Source: an uncultured Planktomarina sp.
Lineage (GTDB): Bacteria; Pseudomonadota; Alphaproteobacteria; Rhodobacterales; Rhodobacteraceae
DNA length: 34,613 nucleotides
Assembly (NCBI GenBank): GCA_905182325.1
Contig: CAJJBD010000044.1
Coordinates: 1 to 34,613 of the forward strand
Direction of reading: 5' to 3'
The position numbers were made by a program, and so were the translations under genes. The notes beneath the pieces were generated by a model. The model was not told where the DNA came from. It saw nothing but the letters and a program-made list of their open reading frames with translations, and searched no databases. This document shows, piece after piece, positions 34,439 to 34,613 of this stretch (its first letter is position 1; each line of letters starts with the position of its first letter).

Positions 34439-34613
34439 GTTTGGACCCAGCTTTTTATCATTGTCTGAAGAAAATAAAACCAGCCCAAATATGCCAATAA
34501 AAATTGTGATGTCCGCAACATTAAACGCGTAAGGGTTTTGAAATCCGCAACAGCTTATATTTAAAAAATCAGCCACTCCACCGTATAAAATGCGATCAAT
34601 CGAATTCCCTAGC
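34433..34613 (-). CDS. lspA: Lipoprotein signal peptidase (signal peptidase II), C-terminal part
   Basis: LspA cuts the signal peptide of lipid-modified lipoproteins in the inner membrane. Only the last 59 residues are in the window; the gene runs off the right edge. They include the conserved blocks around both catalytic aspartates: GNSIDRILYGGVADFL (family: GNxIDRxxxGxVxDF) and FNVADITIFIG, then the last membrane helix and a short polar tail (SSDNDKKLGPNS). The frame starts at the second base of the visible segment. It lies 168 bases ahead of mutL on the same strand. Confidence 0.94.
   Translation of the reverse strand, partial: LGNSIDRILYGGVADFLNISCCGFQNPYAFNVADITIFIGIFGLVLFSSDNDKKLGPNS

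Noticed and set aside
1-34613. CRISPR arrays, insertion sequences, prophage, integron or toxin-antitoxin systems
   Set aside because: No regularly spaced repeats, transposase, integrase or small paired genes were seen; all the larger open frames belong to ordinary chromosomal families.

Overview
The window comes from a chromosome that is most likely marine Rhodobacterales (Roseobacter-like Alphaproteobacteria), from a lineage with unusually AT-rich DNA. Evidence is the 5' end of a 16S rRNA gene whose variable-region wording resembles Roseobacter 16S, an alphaproteobacterial 41-residue L36, an adjacent rpoE-chrR pair of the Rhodobacter singlet-oxygen type, and the DinB, saccharopine dehydrogenase and liv/acyl-CoA-ligase gene types common in that group. 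I see no transposon, phage, CRISPR array or toxin-antitoxin locus. Genes are dense and several neighbours overlap by 1-4 bases.

Layout. 1-205: start of an rRNA operon on the minus strand, with a 613-base leader/promoter region behind it. 819-2352: msrPQ, periplasmic methionine-sulfoxide repair, reading toward the rRNA operon. 2502-3266: a lone short-chain dehydrogenase. 3387-5996: clpB with a candidate heat-shock promoter. 6302-9196: pyrF, dinB and, convergent, an N-formylglutamate amidohydrolase. 9394-9643: tRNA-Val(GAC) and rpmJ, followed by a clear terminator. 9732-18337: a seven-gene minus-strand operon holding a complete branched-chain-amino-acid-type (HAAT) ABC importer (livG-H-M-K-F order), bracketed by a long-chain acyl-CoA ligase at its front and a PaaK-like adenylation protein at its end. 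This looks like import of a carboxylic acid coupled to CoA activation; the substrate cannot be told from sequence. 18690-21485: an orphan, cysteine-type molybdenum formate dehydrogenase alpha subunit. 21645-23377: a histidine-phosphatase-fold protein and a Lys1-type saccharopine dehydrogenase.

23374-29372 is the most coherent module: rpoE-chrR (sigma factor plus zinc anti-sigma, the singlet-oxygen switch of photosynthetic and marine Rhodobacterales) divergent from five tightly coupled genes (FAD oxidoreductase, DUF1365, GPH-type transporter, DUF3833, short-chain dehydrogenase). Both sides of the divergent intergenic space carry matching promoter-like elements with the same 18-base spacing, suggesting one regulon under its own sigma factor.

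29599-34613: a ClC-family anion channel with both transport glutamates replaced, then rmuC, mutL and the end of lspA on the minus strand.

The most unexpected pattern is at the protein level. Four unrelated enzymes in this window (N-formylglutamate amidohydrolase, acyl-CoA ligase, formate dehydrogenase, FAD oxidoreductase) all end in a hydrophobic residue followed by Ala-Ala-Glu-stop, written with different codons. Other points of interest are catalytic-residue losses in the PaaK-like protein, the ClC protein and the phosphatase-fold protein, a 7-base inverted repeat in front of the transporter operon, and three TTG starts supported by good ribosome-binding sites. Everything here was read by eye; no search or alignment was run.
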